From assembly GCA_022567855.1 (NCBI GenBank), contig JADFGE010000109.1, positions 1-8,495 of the forward strand: DNA of 8,495 bases, given 5' to 3'. Numbering within the stretch: position 1 is the first letter of the stretch; every line of letters starts with the position of its first letter. This document shows positions 1-7,034 of the stretch, in pieces. Made by a program: the position numbers and the translations under genes. The stretch comes from Planctomycetota bacterium. GTDB lineage: Bacteria > Planctomycetota > Phycisphaerae > Phycisphaerales > SM1A02. The notes under the pieces were generated by a model that saw nothing but the letters and a program-made list of their open reading frames with translations, did not search any database and was not told the DNA's origin.

Positions 1-244
1 GGGCCGGCAACAGGAATTGCACGACTCTCCCCGGTGCCCCAAGAAATCGCATCGGGCGGCGCTGTGCCCAGGCGGTCGCCGTTTCAAATGCAAGTTCCGT
101 CCCATAAGCCGTAATCAGTCCGATCACTGGCTGCAGCCAGGATTGCTCGAACCCAAGCCAGGTATGCCCGAGGACGACAAGAATCGTGATCGCGACGGAG
201 AACCGCACGAGAGCGCCGAGTCGTCGATCGCTTTTGCCCGCCAT
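1..244 (-). CDS. UnbU-like integral membrane protein, N-terminal part (runs off left edge)
   Basis: Only the first 81 codons are in the window; the gene continues past base 1. The start is ATG at 244, with an in-frame TAG two codons upstream and a GGAG site nine bases before it, so the start is well fixed. Visible residues show a basic N-terminus (KSDRR, LVRF), then a membrane segment at about 15-31 leading into GHT (26-28) and GFEQ (31-34). A second hydrophobic stretch follows at about 36-55 with YGTE (47-50), and the visible part ends in FLLPA. From memory, the pattern RRLGAL..F..AIT...GH..LGFEQ....P.....YGTEL matches proteins annotated as enediyne biosynthesis protein UnbU, a multi-pass family loosely related to RnfD/NqrB. 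The family name comes from enediyne clusters, but homologues occur widely and no enediyne genes are visible here, so I infer no such product. It lies six bases downstream of the DUF2868 gene. The molecular function is unknown. Confidence 0.72.
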   Translation of the reverse strand, partial: MAGKSDRRLGALVRFSVAITILVVLGHTWLGFEQSWLQPVIGLITAYGTELAFETATAWAQRRPMRFLGAPGRVVQFLLPA

Positions 245-250
245 CGCCTA

Positions 251-2392
251 TCACTCCGCAATGATCGTTTCGTGACCGATAAGGATGGTGTGCCTGCCGG
301 GTCGCAGGGTGAGGTCACGGCGGTGAACACCGCGGCTGTCGCGCCAGCGGATTCGAACACCGAGAGGCGTTGCCGCCGGCAGGGGACCGAGGCCGAAATG
401 AAGTTCCGGTGCCCGAACGCCGGAATGCCCGTTGCCTCCATCGACCTGGCCGATCAGCTGCCGGCTGCCGCCCTTGCCAGGAACGGTAACGACGACGGCG
501 GCGCCGATCGCGGTCCACATCGGCAATGCGGCGATAGCGACCGGTGAGAGCAGCGTCGCGGCGGCAACGCATCCAAGCGCCCCGGCCAGCGCGCCGCACG
601 CCATCCAGCGGGCGTCGACGCGAAGCCGTGGCGGCAAAAGGTTCGTGACGCGCTGAACGCTAATTCGAAGCGGCGCGGTTACATCGCCTTGGAAATCCAG
701 CGGCGCACCAAGGAGTTTCCGCCATGAATCATGTTGATCGCGATAGAGCCCGCCGATCGCTCGGTGCAGCTGGGCCTGTTCTTTCACCGTCGGTGATGCC
801 GGCCAGCGTCGATAGTGATCGAGAATCAGGTCGAACGCCGCTTCGACACGCCGCAGCGCGGGACTTTGAGGCGGCGCTCCAACAAGGTCCGCGAGCTTGG
901 CGAGACTCGTTTGCGTCATATGATCCAGATCCACTTCGACGACGCGCTGCTCAGGCACGCCCGCTGCCGCCGCCAACGCGCGCCAATCTTCAACCCGAGT
1001 TCGCATCTGTTGGGCGTCCCCTCGAACGCGAAGCGCCTGACCGCCCGTAAGGACCAATCCAACGGGACAGCCGGCGGCGATCTGAACTTGTTTGACAAAC
1101 GCGCTAATACCGCGATCAGGCGTAGTGGTCAGGGCGGTCACGATGACCATGATTTGCGGTTGGGTGGTGGATGCTTCCAGTTCATCCAGCACGCGACGCC
1201 GATCGTTGCGATCGTCAACGAATCCCAGGTCGTTCCAAGCAATGCCATTGACGGGCGGCGGCCACGTTGCCGGTGGGGTGTCGATCTCTAAACCCAGGAC
1301 AGCGGGCGGACCAACATCGCGCTGGGTGCTGGGTGCCGAGGTGGACGAGACCGTCACCGGGGGCATCGAACGTGCTGCACGATCATGATCCACGATGCCC
1401 AGCGACGCCGAGGACGGCATCAACCGCGCGCGCAAACGCAGATAGCCCGGCTGTGAAGTATCCAACCGCCATCGAGCCTGCGCGCGACGCAGACGGTAGA
1501 GACACAACCCCAGCAACAAGAACCGCGGCGTCATTCCATAGATGACGAGACTTCCCACCAGCAGTCCGGACCACGCGTGCCGCGTCGCTTCGGTGCTGTC
1601 CGGTGGTAGCGCGCCATCGCTGTCAGCGATCTGTTGGGGTGAAGGTGTGGGGAAGCCGAGCTTTCCCGGCACCCAAGCGAGTGTTTGCGTCAGATGGGTA
1701 TAGGTGTCGGCGGAGAGGATCGTCGTCTCCCAGACGAACCGGTAACGCTGCCCACCAAGCATGAGAACGATCAGCAGCAAACAAGCGACGTTGAAGGCGC
1801 CCCACAAGCCGTGGCTGATCGAACCAACCGTCCACCGACCGATGGGCCCGCGGCCAAAGACACCGGCGGTGGCGTGGATGGCCGCCGCGTTCACGGGCCC
1901 CTTATGCCAGCGACCGGCCAGGCGTCGCCCCAACGCTAACGCCACCCCACCTAGCGACACTCCCGACAGTCCAGCCGGGCTCTTGACCGTCAGCACGACC
2001 CATGCGAACAACAGCAGTGTCTGGATGCCAAGTAGCCCACCCAGCGCCCAGAAGACATTGACAGTTTGGTCGGCCAGGGCCGCCCGGGCCGCGCCGACCC
2101 CAGCCGCCCCGGCCAGCAACACGAGCACGGCGACAACCGTGGCCGCCGTACGATCGACGCGCCGAAGGGACGTTCGAAGCTCCCCGGCGATCGACAAGGC
2201 CCCGGCCCGCGCGACCAGGCGCTGCTCGAACCCTCCGCCGGACTCGATCGCCAACGCTTGGGCCTGTGGCTCGTCGATGGCGGCGGCGCCGTCCTGCTCC
2301 AATGCTCGGACGGACTCAGTGAGCAACCGATCGGCAAAGACAACCGGTGCGCCGGAACCACGGGCGGGACTGGTTTGGGAACGGCGGCTCAT
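251..2392 (-). CDS. DUF2868-family membrane protein with long C-terminal extension
   Basis: 713 residues. The N-terminal 75 residues are a soluble helical part. Likely membrane segments lie at about 84-105, 113-136, 196-212 and 275-297. The block NVFWALGGLLG at 112-122 and the later TPDRG at 424-428, inside a Rossmann-like strand-helix region (MVIVTALTTTPDRG), are hallmarks of DUF2868 proteins as I remember them. Those are usually about 450-500 residues long and sit next to a DUF3482 GTPase. This protein continues some 200 residues further: a helical part (LHRAIGGLYRD near 542-552), a hydrophobic pair at about 597-636, and a basic, strand-like tail to 713. No P-loop (GxxxxGKS/T) is present, so it is not a fused GTPase. 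The start is the ATG at 2392; the only G-rich bases upstream (GGGG) are two bases from it, too close for a normal Shine-Dalgarno. tatA lies 81 bp upstream and an UnbU-like gene six bases downstream. Biochemical function is unknown. Confidence 0.85.
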   Translation of the reverse strand: MSRRSQTSPARGSGAPVVFADRLLTESVRALEQDGAAAIDEPQAQALAIESGGGFEQRLVARAGALSIAGELRTSLRRVDRTAATVVAVLVLLAGAAGVGAARAALADQTVNVFWALGGLLGIQTLLLFAWVVLTVKSPAGLSGVSLGGVALALGRRLAGRWHKGPVNAAAIHATAGVFGRGPIGRWTVGSISHGLWGAFNVACLLLIVLMLGGQRYRFVWETTILSADTYTHLTQTLAWVPGKLGFPTPSPQQIADSDGALPPDSTEATRHAWSGLLVGSLVIYGMTPRFLLLGLCLYRLRRAQARWRLDTSQPGYLRLRARLMPSSASLGIVDHDRAARSMPPVTVSSTSAPSTQRDVGPPAVLGLEIDTPPATWPPPVNGIAWNDLGFVDDRNDRRRVLDELEASTTQPQIMVIVTALTTTPDRGISAFVKQVQIAAGCPVGLVLTGGQALRVRGDAQQMRTRVEDWRALAAAAGVPEQRVVEVDLDHMTQTSLAKLADLVGAPPQSPALRRVEAAFDLILDHYRRWPASPTVKEQAQLHRAIGGLYRDQHDSWRKLLGAPLDFQGDVTAPLRISVQRVTNLLPPRLRVDARWMACGALAGALGCVAAATLLSPVAIAALPMWTAIGAAVVVTVPGKGGSRQLIGQVDGGNGHSGVRAPELHFGLGPLPAATPLGVRIRWRDSRGVHRRDLTLRPGRHTILIGHETIIAE
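254..257 (-). promoter_or_regulatory. Ribosome binding site of the UnbU-like gene
   Basis: GGAG on the minus strand, nine bases before the ATG at 244. It overlaps the last sense codon and stop of the DUF2868 gene (GAG TGA), which implies translational coupling of the two genes. Confidence 0.7.
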
Positions 2393-2473
2393 AGCCCCAT
2401 AGTACGATCGGCCGCAGCGGTCAGGGCTGAGGCATGGACAGCGTGAATTGTTGGGAGACTATGAAGCGGGCTT

Positions 2474-2812
2474 TCAGGCGGGAGAATCGTCATCCGACTT
2501 TTGGGTGCTGACAACTTTCTCCGCCTCACCGGCCGAGCTGGCGGATTCCTCTTGCCGAGCGGAAGATTCCAGCGACTGCTTCGGCCAATCCTTCATTTGC
2601 TTGGTCGGCTTGGACGATTCGTCTTCTATATCGTCGTCGAGGCCCTTGATGCCGCGCTTGAACTCGACGATCCCCCGCCCCAAGCTCCGCCCAACCTCTG
2701 GGAGCCGCCGGCCGAAGATCAACAATCCCAGCACCAGCAGGACAATCCATTCATATCCGCCGGGCAGTCCAAACGCGAGCGAGCGCTCGCCAAGCAAGCC
2801 GAATGTCGTCAT
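2474..2812 (-). CDS. tatA: Twin-arginine translocase subunit TatA
   Basis: 112 residues from the ATG at 2812. TatA forms the oligomeric pore component of the Tat system, which moves folded proteins across the inner membrane with TatC. The layout is typical: a short N-terminal segment, one membrane helix at about 20-32 (EWIVLLVLGLLI), the FG hinge at F33-G34, then the amphipathic helix RRLPEVGRSLGRGIVEFKRG. An acidic run (DDDIEDE) and a polar, probably disordered C-terminal tail follow. An upstream in-frame start at 2866 would add 18 residues of non-family sequence. I prefer 2812 because AGAGG lies eight bases before it. The single-subunit style and the absence of a TatB-like long helix favour TatA over TatB. 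No tatC is in the window. It faces mltA divergently and leads the minus-strand block containing the DUF2868 gene. Confidence 0.9.
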   Translation of the reverse strand: MTTFGLLGERSLAFGLPGGYEWIVLLVLGLLIFGRRLPEVGRSLGRGIVEFKRGIKGLDDDIEDESSKPTKQMKDWPKQSLESSARQEESASSAGEAEKVVSTQKSDDDSPA

Positions 2813-2820
2813 CGCATCGT

Positions 2821-2825
2821 CCTCT
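2821..2825 (-). promoter_or_regulatory. Ribosome binding site of tatA
   Basis: AGAGG on the minus strand, eight bases before ATG 2812. It decides the start in favour of 2812 over the longer frame beginning at 2866. Confidence 0.65.
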
Positions 2826-2827
2826 GA

Positions 2828-2845
2828 AGGAGCGGTCCTGCTCCT
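2828..2845 (-). promoter_or_regulatory. Small hairpin in the tatA leader
   Basis: AGGAGC and GCTCCT form a perfect 6-bp inverted repeat around a 6-base loop. It ends two bases before the AGAGG ribosome binding site of tatA, so in the mRNA it could affect ribosome access. A 6-bp palindrome can arise by chance, so the role is only a suggestion. Confidence 0.3.
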
Positions 2846-3180
2846 CGCTACGCCATTGTAGGGCACGATCGCGGCTGGTCACCTCTTCGGCCAAGACGCG
2901 GACCGATCTGGCGGATATTGCGTGATTTGAGGCAGTTTGGCAAAACCAAAGGACTTGGCGCGATCGTTTTCCCGGCGGCGTCATCTGCAATCGGTCCCCG
3001 GCGGCTGATAGGGGGCATGGCTGACCTTCGCGCCTACCGACCCCGTCGAGCCGGCCCGCCCAGACCGTTGCGATTGTCAATGACCCGCGGGAGGTTGATC
3101 CGATACTCGCCAATGGAGTCAGCGAGATTCGCAACTTCAGTCATCACAACCATCGTATTGAAGAAGGGTTGGTCCACATC

Positions 3181-4428
3181 ATGATGCGCTTCAGAGCCGT
3201 GGTCGTTTGTGTCGTTCTTTGCACGTTGATCGGCTGCGCGACCAAGCAAGTCGCGCAGATGCCGGTGGAGCCCAAACCGGATTACGCCCGGGCGCTCTCA
3301 GATGGCGCGAGCGCCCTGAGCCTGATCACCGACCCCACGCGGCTGCCCGATCTGGCGGCGGCCTATGCCAACCATGACTCCACGCTGCTGGCCGCGATCG
3401 AGCAGAGCCTGGCATGGTTCGCGGCCCCCTCCAGCCGTCAGTTCTTTCCCTTCGAGCACGTCACGCACGAACAGGCACAGGCCAGCCTTCGCGCGCTGTA
3501 CGATCTGCTGGCGAACTCGTACGACGAGCAAGCATTCGTCGCGGACCTCCATCGGATGTTCGATGTCTATGAATCGGTCGGGTACAACGGCCGGGGCATC
3601 GTGCTGTTCACCGGCTACTACGCGCCGACGTTCCGCGCCAGCCGAACCCGCACCAGCCGGTTCGCTTATCCGCTTTACAAGCGCCCGCCTGATCTCGTCA
3701 CCGATCCGGTGACGGGGGAGCCGCGGGGGCGCAGACGCCTGGACGATTCGATCGGTTCATACTACACCAGACGGCAGATCGACCAGTCGCGGATGTTTGC
3801 GGGCAAGGAGCTTGTGTGGCTCCAAGATCCACTGTCAGCGTATATCGTCCACATCAATGGCTCGGCGAAACTTCGCCTTGCCGACGGCTCGCTGATGTAC
3901 ATCGGGTATGCGGGCAAGACCGATCGCCCCTACACGGGCCTGGGGCAGTCGATGCTCGACGAGGGTTTGCTGCGCACCGAGGAGCTGAGTCTGGCCGCGG
4001 TTCGGCGTGTGTATGAACAGAATCCGAAGATGGTCACCGAGCTGATCTACCGCAACGAGAACTACGTGTTCTTCACCGAATACGATGGCGACACGTGGCC
4101 GGCGGGATCACTGGGCGTGCCGGTGACGGCCCAGCGCACGTTGGCGACCGACAAGAAGGTCTATCCGCGGGGCGGTCTGGTGCTGGTCGATACCAAAGCG
4201 GTGACGTTCAGTGAAGGGCAGCGCGACTTTCTTCAGTTCATGCTCGATCAAGATACGGGCGGCGCGATCCAGGCTCCCGGCCGAGCGGACATCTTCATGG
4301 GCGTCGGCGCCAGCGCCGAGATTCTCGCCGGCGGCCAGTACGCCGAAGGTCGGTTGTATTACTTCTTCCTCAAGCCGCAGTACGTGCAGGAGTACGTGTC
4401 GCCTCGCGTTGTCAGCGCCCCGCGATGA
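3181..4428 (+). CDS. mltA: MltA-family membrane-bound lytic murein transglycosylase (lipoprotein)
   Basis: 415 residues from the ATG at 3181. MltA enzymes cleave the MurNAc-GlcNAc bond of peptidoglycan with formation of 1,6-anhydroMurNAc. The N-terminus is a lipoprotein signal: MRFR, a hydrophobic stretch, and the lipobox LIGC with Cys19 as the lipidated residue. Ala at +2 would fit outer-membrane sorting by the E. coli rule. The MltA barrel domain begins near FTGYYAP (about 143-149) and includes a YIVHINGSAKL-like segment typical of the family. The C-terminal 3D domain shows its three aspartates: D337 (LVDT), D358 (QDTGGAI) and D370 (RADIFMG); one of these is the expected catalytic acid. Length is slightly above E. 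coli MltA (365), mostly N-terminal. A TTG four codons earlier (3169) is in frame, but it would put extra residues ahead of an already complete signal peptide. No good Shine-Dalgarno is evident for 3181; AGAAGG lies about 14 bases upstream. Confidence 0.93.
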   Translation: MMRFRAVVVCVVLCTLIGCATKQVAQMPVEPKPDYARALSDGASALSLITDPTRLPDLAAAYANHDSTLLAAIEQSLAWFAAPSSRQFFPFEHVTHEQAQASLRALYDLLANSYDEQAFVADLHRMFDVYESVGYNGRGIVLFTGYYAPTFRASRTRTSRFAYPLYKRPPDLVTDPVTGEPRGRRRLDDSIGSYYTRRQIDQSRMFAGKELVWLQDPLSAYIVHINGSAKLRLADGSLMYIGYAGKTDRPYTGLGQSMLDEGLLRTEELSLAAVRRVYEQNPKMVTELIYRNENYVFFTEYDGDTWPAGSLGVPVTAQRTLATDKKVYPRGGLVLVDTKAVTFSEGQRDFLQFMLDQDTGGAIQAPGRADIFMGVGASAEILAGGQYAEGRLYYFFLKPQYVQEYVSPRVVSAPR

Positions 4429-4440
4429 GGTGCAACAAAC

Positions 4441-4503
4441 GGCAGGGCCAGGCCGTGCCCTACGACGGCCTGTACATAACGTAGGGCAGGCCTTGGGCCT
4501 GCC
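4441..4503. repeat. Nested inverted repeat between convergent genes
   Basis: Two overlapping palindromes lie in the 98-bp gap between the ends of mltA and the transglutaminase gene. TGCCCTACG (4456-4464) and CGTAGGGCA (4480-4488) are perfect complements around 15 bases. The pairing extends with one bulge into flanking GGCC on both sides. The right arm is shared with a second hairpin, GGCAGGCC-TTG-GGCCTGCC (4485-4503). The two folds are mutually exclusive. The composition is like dispersed intergenic palindromes of the REP type, but I see only this copy in the window. Confidence 0.6.
4485..4503. terminator. Possible bidirectional transcription terminator hairpin
   Basis: A perfect 8-bp GC-rich stem with a 3-base loop stands between two convergent genes, 57 bp after the mltA stop and 24 bp after the stop of the transglutaminase gene on the other strand. 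Neither side has a T-run, so it is not a textbook intrinsic terminator. Its position is the main argument. Confidence 0.4.
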
Positions 4504-4526
4504 TGAACAACTGAAGGCGCAAATCC

Positions 4527-6365
4527 CTAGCCGCCGATCTTTCGTTGTATCGCCTCCGCTTGCTGATGGAGCCCCGCTTCTTGCAAGCGCTGCGCGTACA
4601 TCTTCCCCACGCGATAGAAATTACTTTGGCGAAAGAACGGTCCGGCCATGTCCTTGGGCTTGTTGATGCTATTGAACGCCCGGTCGTAGAGCATCAGGAT
4701 CATGCGCCCCTGACTGGCCGTGCGCAGAATCTTCTCGGCTCGCCGCAGCGCCGTCACAACAAACGGCCCGGCATTGGCGTAACGCAAGATGACATCCTCA
4801 TAGCACGCACCCGCTTTGGTTGGCTCACCCGCGTTCTGCCACATCCGCCCCTGGGCCAGGCGCACTTCCGCCGCAAGATCATGACGATCTGCAAACAGCG
4901 CGAACGCCTTGTTCCACATCGCGTTCTGCTCTGTCGTATCGTCGATGCTCTCGATCATCGGCCGAAGGATCGTCAGATAGAAGTCCGGATAGTGCGACCC
5001 GCACAGTCGATGAAGCACGGCCGACCAGTGTTTCTTTTGCGTGAGCGTCAGATGCCCGTTCTCGGCGAGGTCGCGGACAACCATCCAGGCCGGGGCATGA
5101 CCGGGCGAGATGCGCAGCGCGGTTTCGATCAAATCAAGGATCGTCTCGACGTCAAGGTCATCGACGACTCGCGCCGGTCTCGGCGCATCTTCAACAAAAC
5201 CGCCGGTTGGTTCGGCGATCGCCTGCGAACCGCTCAAGAGGCGCAACGCGGCGTCGGTGAACGCGGCCGCCGCCTGTCGATCGGCGCGCGAGGTTCGAGC
5301 CAACTCCGCCAGGAGCGAAATGAAACTGTCGGGGATGCGGCGACGAATCTGTGGATCGAGAACGTTGCCGCGCACGCCTTGATACTCAGCGTAGCGCCCC
5401 ATGTCGAAGTTCCACCAGGCGTTTGCGCCGCGCGCCTGGAGGAACCCGACCCATGCGTGACTAACCGTGCTGGCGCGACCCGAGGCGTAGGCGGTCGGTA
5501 CGCCAATCGACTTGCCCACCGACATCGCGTAGTACGCCTGATCCGCGCACACCCCGCCGTACCGAAGAATGTTCGGCAGGTTATAGCCGGCGAGGGTCAC
5601 CTTCTTCGGCTGACCCCGGCGAAAGTGATCCAGGTCGTACTCAATATCGAAGAATCGAGCCCCCACCGCCGGATCGCCGGCATATCGACTCAACGCCCAC
5701 GTCATCTCCGCCACGCTGGCCGTGGTATCGACCACATAGATCAACAGCTCGGCCGGGACGTCGCGAATGCCGAAGAGCATGCGCTTCTCGTTGGCGACGA
5801 AGTAGTCGAAGATTGCCAGGGCGTCGGGTGACTGTCCCACGTTCTCGTTCACGCGCCGCCGAAACGGATCCTCATGCACGACACAGATCGCCGCAACGAG
5901 ATTCGCGTAGTCGTCAAGCCTATCCGCGCGGTGATTGCGCAGCTCATTCAACAAGGCGTAGACCTTGGCCGGATCGTCGTGATCGGGCTTGATGAGAAAC
6001 GCCAGGGTGGTAGCCAGCGCAGCGTTGTCTTGCAAATACCTCAACAGCTCCACGCGAACCGCTTCGTCCGCCTGCTTCAATTGCCGAACCATTCGCAGCG
6101 CAAACGCCGCATCGCGAAACAGTTGCTTGTCCTTGCGATCGGCGGTCGCGATGACCTGATCGAATTGCCGTTGGAGCACCGCCTGGGCTTGCTCGAAGTT
6201 TCCGGATTGCTCAAGTGCAGCCAGCGTGACCGTGATCTGCCCCCGGATTTGAGCAGCCAAGTCATCGGCTGAAGCGCACCACGACCCAGCGGTCGTCATT
6301 GCGAACACCACAATGGCCAGACCTCGCGTGATGCATCTTCGCCTTGGAATCAGTGTGACGATCAA
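4527..6365 (-). CDS. Exported transglutaminase-like protein with C-terminal TPR-like helices
   Basis: 612 residues from a TTG at 6365. That start gives a clean signal peptide: basic RRRCITR, hydrophobic GLAIVVFAMTTAG, and a signal peptidase site after ASA (about residue 33). AGGAG lies ten bases upstream across the preceding stop. A longer TTG frame to 6578 would overlap the upstream gene by 200 bp and bury the signal, so I reject it. Residues 34-230 are helical and family-unspecific. The transglutaminase core follows: GGVCADQAYYA with Cys273, STVSHAWVGF with His303, and WWNFDMGRY with Asp321, a complete Cys-His-Asp triad. The remaining 280 residues are helical, with a TPR-like stretch (RLAQGRMWQNAGEPTKAGACYEDV). 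Such domains act as proteases, amidases or crosslinkers, so the reaction is open. It is the last gene of the UbiD operon, 13 bp after the zinc-ribbon gene. Confidence 0.8.
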   Translation of the reverse strand: MIVTLIPRRRCITRGLAIVVFAMTTAGSWCASADDLAAQIRGQITVTLAALEQSGNFEQAQAVLQRQFDQVIATADRKDKQLFRDAAFALRMVRQLKQADEAVRVELLRYLQDNAALATTLAFLIKPDHDDPAKVYALLNELRNHRADRLDDYANLVAAICVVHEDPFRRRVNENVGQSPDALAIFDYFVANEKRMLFGIRDVPAELLIYVVDTTASVAEMTWALSRYAGDPAVGARFFDIEYDLDHFRRGQPKKVTLAGYNLPNILRYGGVCADQAYYAMSVGKSIGVPTAYASGRASTVSHAWVGFLQARGANAWWNFDMGRYAEYQGVRGNVLDPQIRRRIPDSFISLLAELARTSRADRQAAAAFTDAALRLLSGSQAIAEPTGGFVEDAPRPARVVDDLDVETILDLIETALRISPGHAPAWMVVRDLAENGHLTLTQKKHWSAVLHRLCGSHYPDFYLTILRPMIESIDDTTEQNAMWNKAFALFADRHDLAAEVRLAQGRMWQNAGEPTKAGACYEDVILRYANAGPFVVTALRRAEKILRTASQGRMILMLYDRAFNSINKPKDMAGPFFRQSNFYRVGKMYAQRLQEAGLHQQAEAIQRKIGG

Positions 6366-6375
6366 CTCCGTCAAT

Positions 6376-6380
6376 CTCCT
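6376..6380 (-). promoter_or_regulatory. Ribosome binding site of the transglutaminase-like gene
   Basis: AGGAG on the minus strand, overlapping the TAG stop of the zinc-ribbon gene and ten bases before TTG 6365. It supports the internal TTG start and coupling to the gene upstream. Confidence 0.6.
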
Positions 6381-6999
6381 ACTCGGAATCCGCCTTGGTC
6401 GGCGCCGGGGGTGAGAAGTATTGGATACTAAACGTACTACCCTGTGCAGTGAAATACCCCTGATCAACATCCCAAACAAGGTAGCCATTCCCAGGCCACC
6501 GGCGATCGCGCAGCAAACTGCCCCGTCCTTTGAGAGCCTCAGCTTCAGCCTCCTTGCGGAACGCGGCTTCGTCCGCAATCAACCAGCCCTCACTCGCAAT
6601 AGACCCGACAATCCAAGCGATCAGTGCGAAAACGGCAAACCGCCTCGCCATCGCCCAAGTGAATCGATAGGGATCAGGCTGAATCATGCGCGTACCACAT
6701 TCTTGGCAAATATCACCGCCCGAGGGAGCGACCGGATAGCGGCAAGACGGGCACAGGCCGTTCCTAAAACGGCGTCGCTCCACCGTCCGGCTATAGACCT
6801 CGGGCAGATCAGATAAGGCAACCGCCGGCGCCAACGGAAGCAGCATCAGGAGCGCGAACAATGTCGAGAGGATCGCGGTGTTCAGATCAAACCCAAAGCC
6901 GTGCTGTTGTGTTCGTGCGAGCGAATACATGACCAAGACATGCCCCGCCATCAGCAGCACGAAAACAGTCCGGAAGATGTTGGTCCACGACACCGGCAC
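6379..6999 (-). CDS. Small membrane protein with a cytosolic-type zinc ribbon
   Basis: 206 residues if it starts at GTG 6999. I see three hydrophobic helices at about 8-28, 41-62 and 118-135. Between the second and third lies a four-cysteine ribbon, C83-P-S-C86 and C98-Q-E-C101 (CPSCRYP... ICQECG), which should bind one zinc. The 70-residue C-terminal part after helix 3 is soluble (KEAEAEALKGRG, then GYLVWDVDQGYF). I do not recognise a named family; small ribbon-plus-helices proteins of this style are frequent in Planctomycetota. The start is uncertain. A TTG at 7038 overlaps the ubiD stop by four bases (TTGA) and would give 219 residues but has no ribosome binding site. GTG 6999 has AGGA nine bases upstream, so I chose it. 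It stands between the UbiD decarboxylase and the transglutaminase-like gene. Confidence 0.72.
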   Translation of the reverse strand: MPVSWTNIFRTVFVLLMAGHVLVMYSLARTQQHGFGFDLNTAILSTLFALLMLLPLAPAVALSDLPEVYSRTVERRRFRNGLCPSCRYPVAPSGGDICQECGTRMIQPDPYRFTWAMARRFAVFALIAWIVGSIASEGWLIADEAAFRKEAEAEALKGRGSLLRDRRWPGNGYLVWDVDQGYFTAQGSTFSIQYFSPPAPTKADSE

Positions 7000-7008
7000 A
7001 GCGAGGTA

Positions 7009-7012
7009 TCCT
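7009..7012 (-). promoter_or_regulatory. Ribosome binding site favouring GTG 6999
   Basis: AGGA on the minus strand (within GGATAGGA), nine bases before GTG 6999. It is the reason for preferring that start over TTG 7038. Confidence 0.45.
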
Positions 7013-7034
7013 ATCCGGACGGATGAAACACGGT

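Larger units (their letters stand above)
2813..3180. other. Divergent intergenic region between tatA and mltA
   Basis: 368 bp without a convincing gene. It must carry the tatA promoter (leftward) and the mltA promoter (rightward), but I could not pick out a sigma-70-like -35/-10 pair in either direction with proper spacing. Open frames of 60-130 codons cross it on both strands. They overlap tatA or mltA, lack ribosome binding sites, and resemble no family I know. Apart from the hairpin at 2828-2845 I see no clear repeat or RNA structure. Confidence 0.6.

Noticed and set aside
1..244. Enediyne antibiotic cluster suggested by the UnbU-like gene
   Set aside because: No polyketide synthase or other enediyne gene is in the window, and UnbU homologues are spread well beyond such clusters.
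17..547. 176-codon open frame on the plus strand at the left edge
   Set aside because: It covers the ends of the UnbU-like and DUF2868 genes on the other strand and has a charged, repeat-free composition with no family signal.
1761..2402. 213-codon open frame on the plus strand
   Set aside because: Antisense to the DUF2868 gene; low-complexity Ala/Pro/Thr/Ser composition with no family features.
2393..2473. Terminator or extra gene between tatA and the DUF2868 gene
   Set aside because: No stable hairpin, T-run or open frame with a ribosome binding site is visible in these 81 bases.
2751..3249. Small open frames in the tatA-mltA divergent region on both strands
   Set aside because: They overlap tatA or the mltA signal sequence, lack ribosome binding sites and match no family I know. 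A short decayed gene cannot be excluded.
4545..5831. 428-codon open frame on the plus strand
   Set aside because: It lies wholly antisense to the transglutaminase-like gene, has no recognisable motif and is rich in Arg/His/Pro as expected from the reverse of a high-GC gene. The minus frame has a full catalytic triad and signal peptide.
6379..6578. 200-bp overlap between the zinc-ribbon gene and the transglutaminase-like gene
   Set aside because: It is an artefact of taking the most upstream TTG. The internal TTG at 6365 with AGGAG and a signal peptide removes the overlap.
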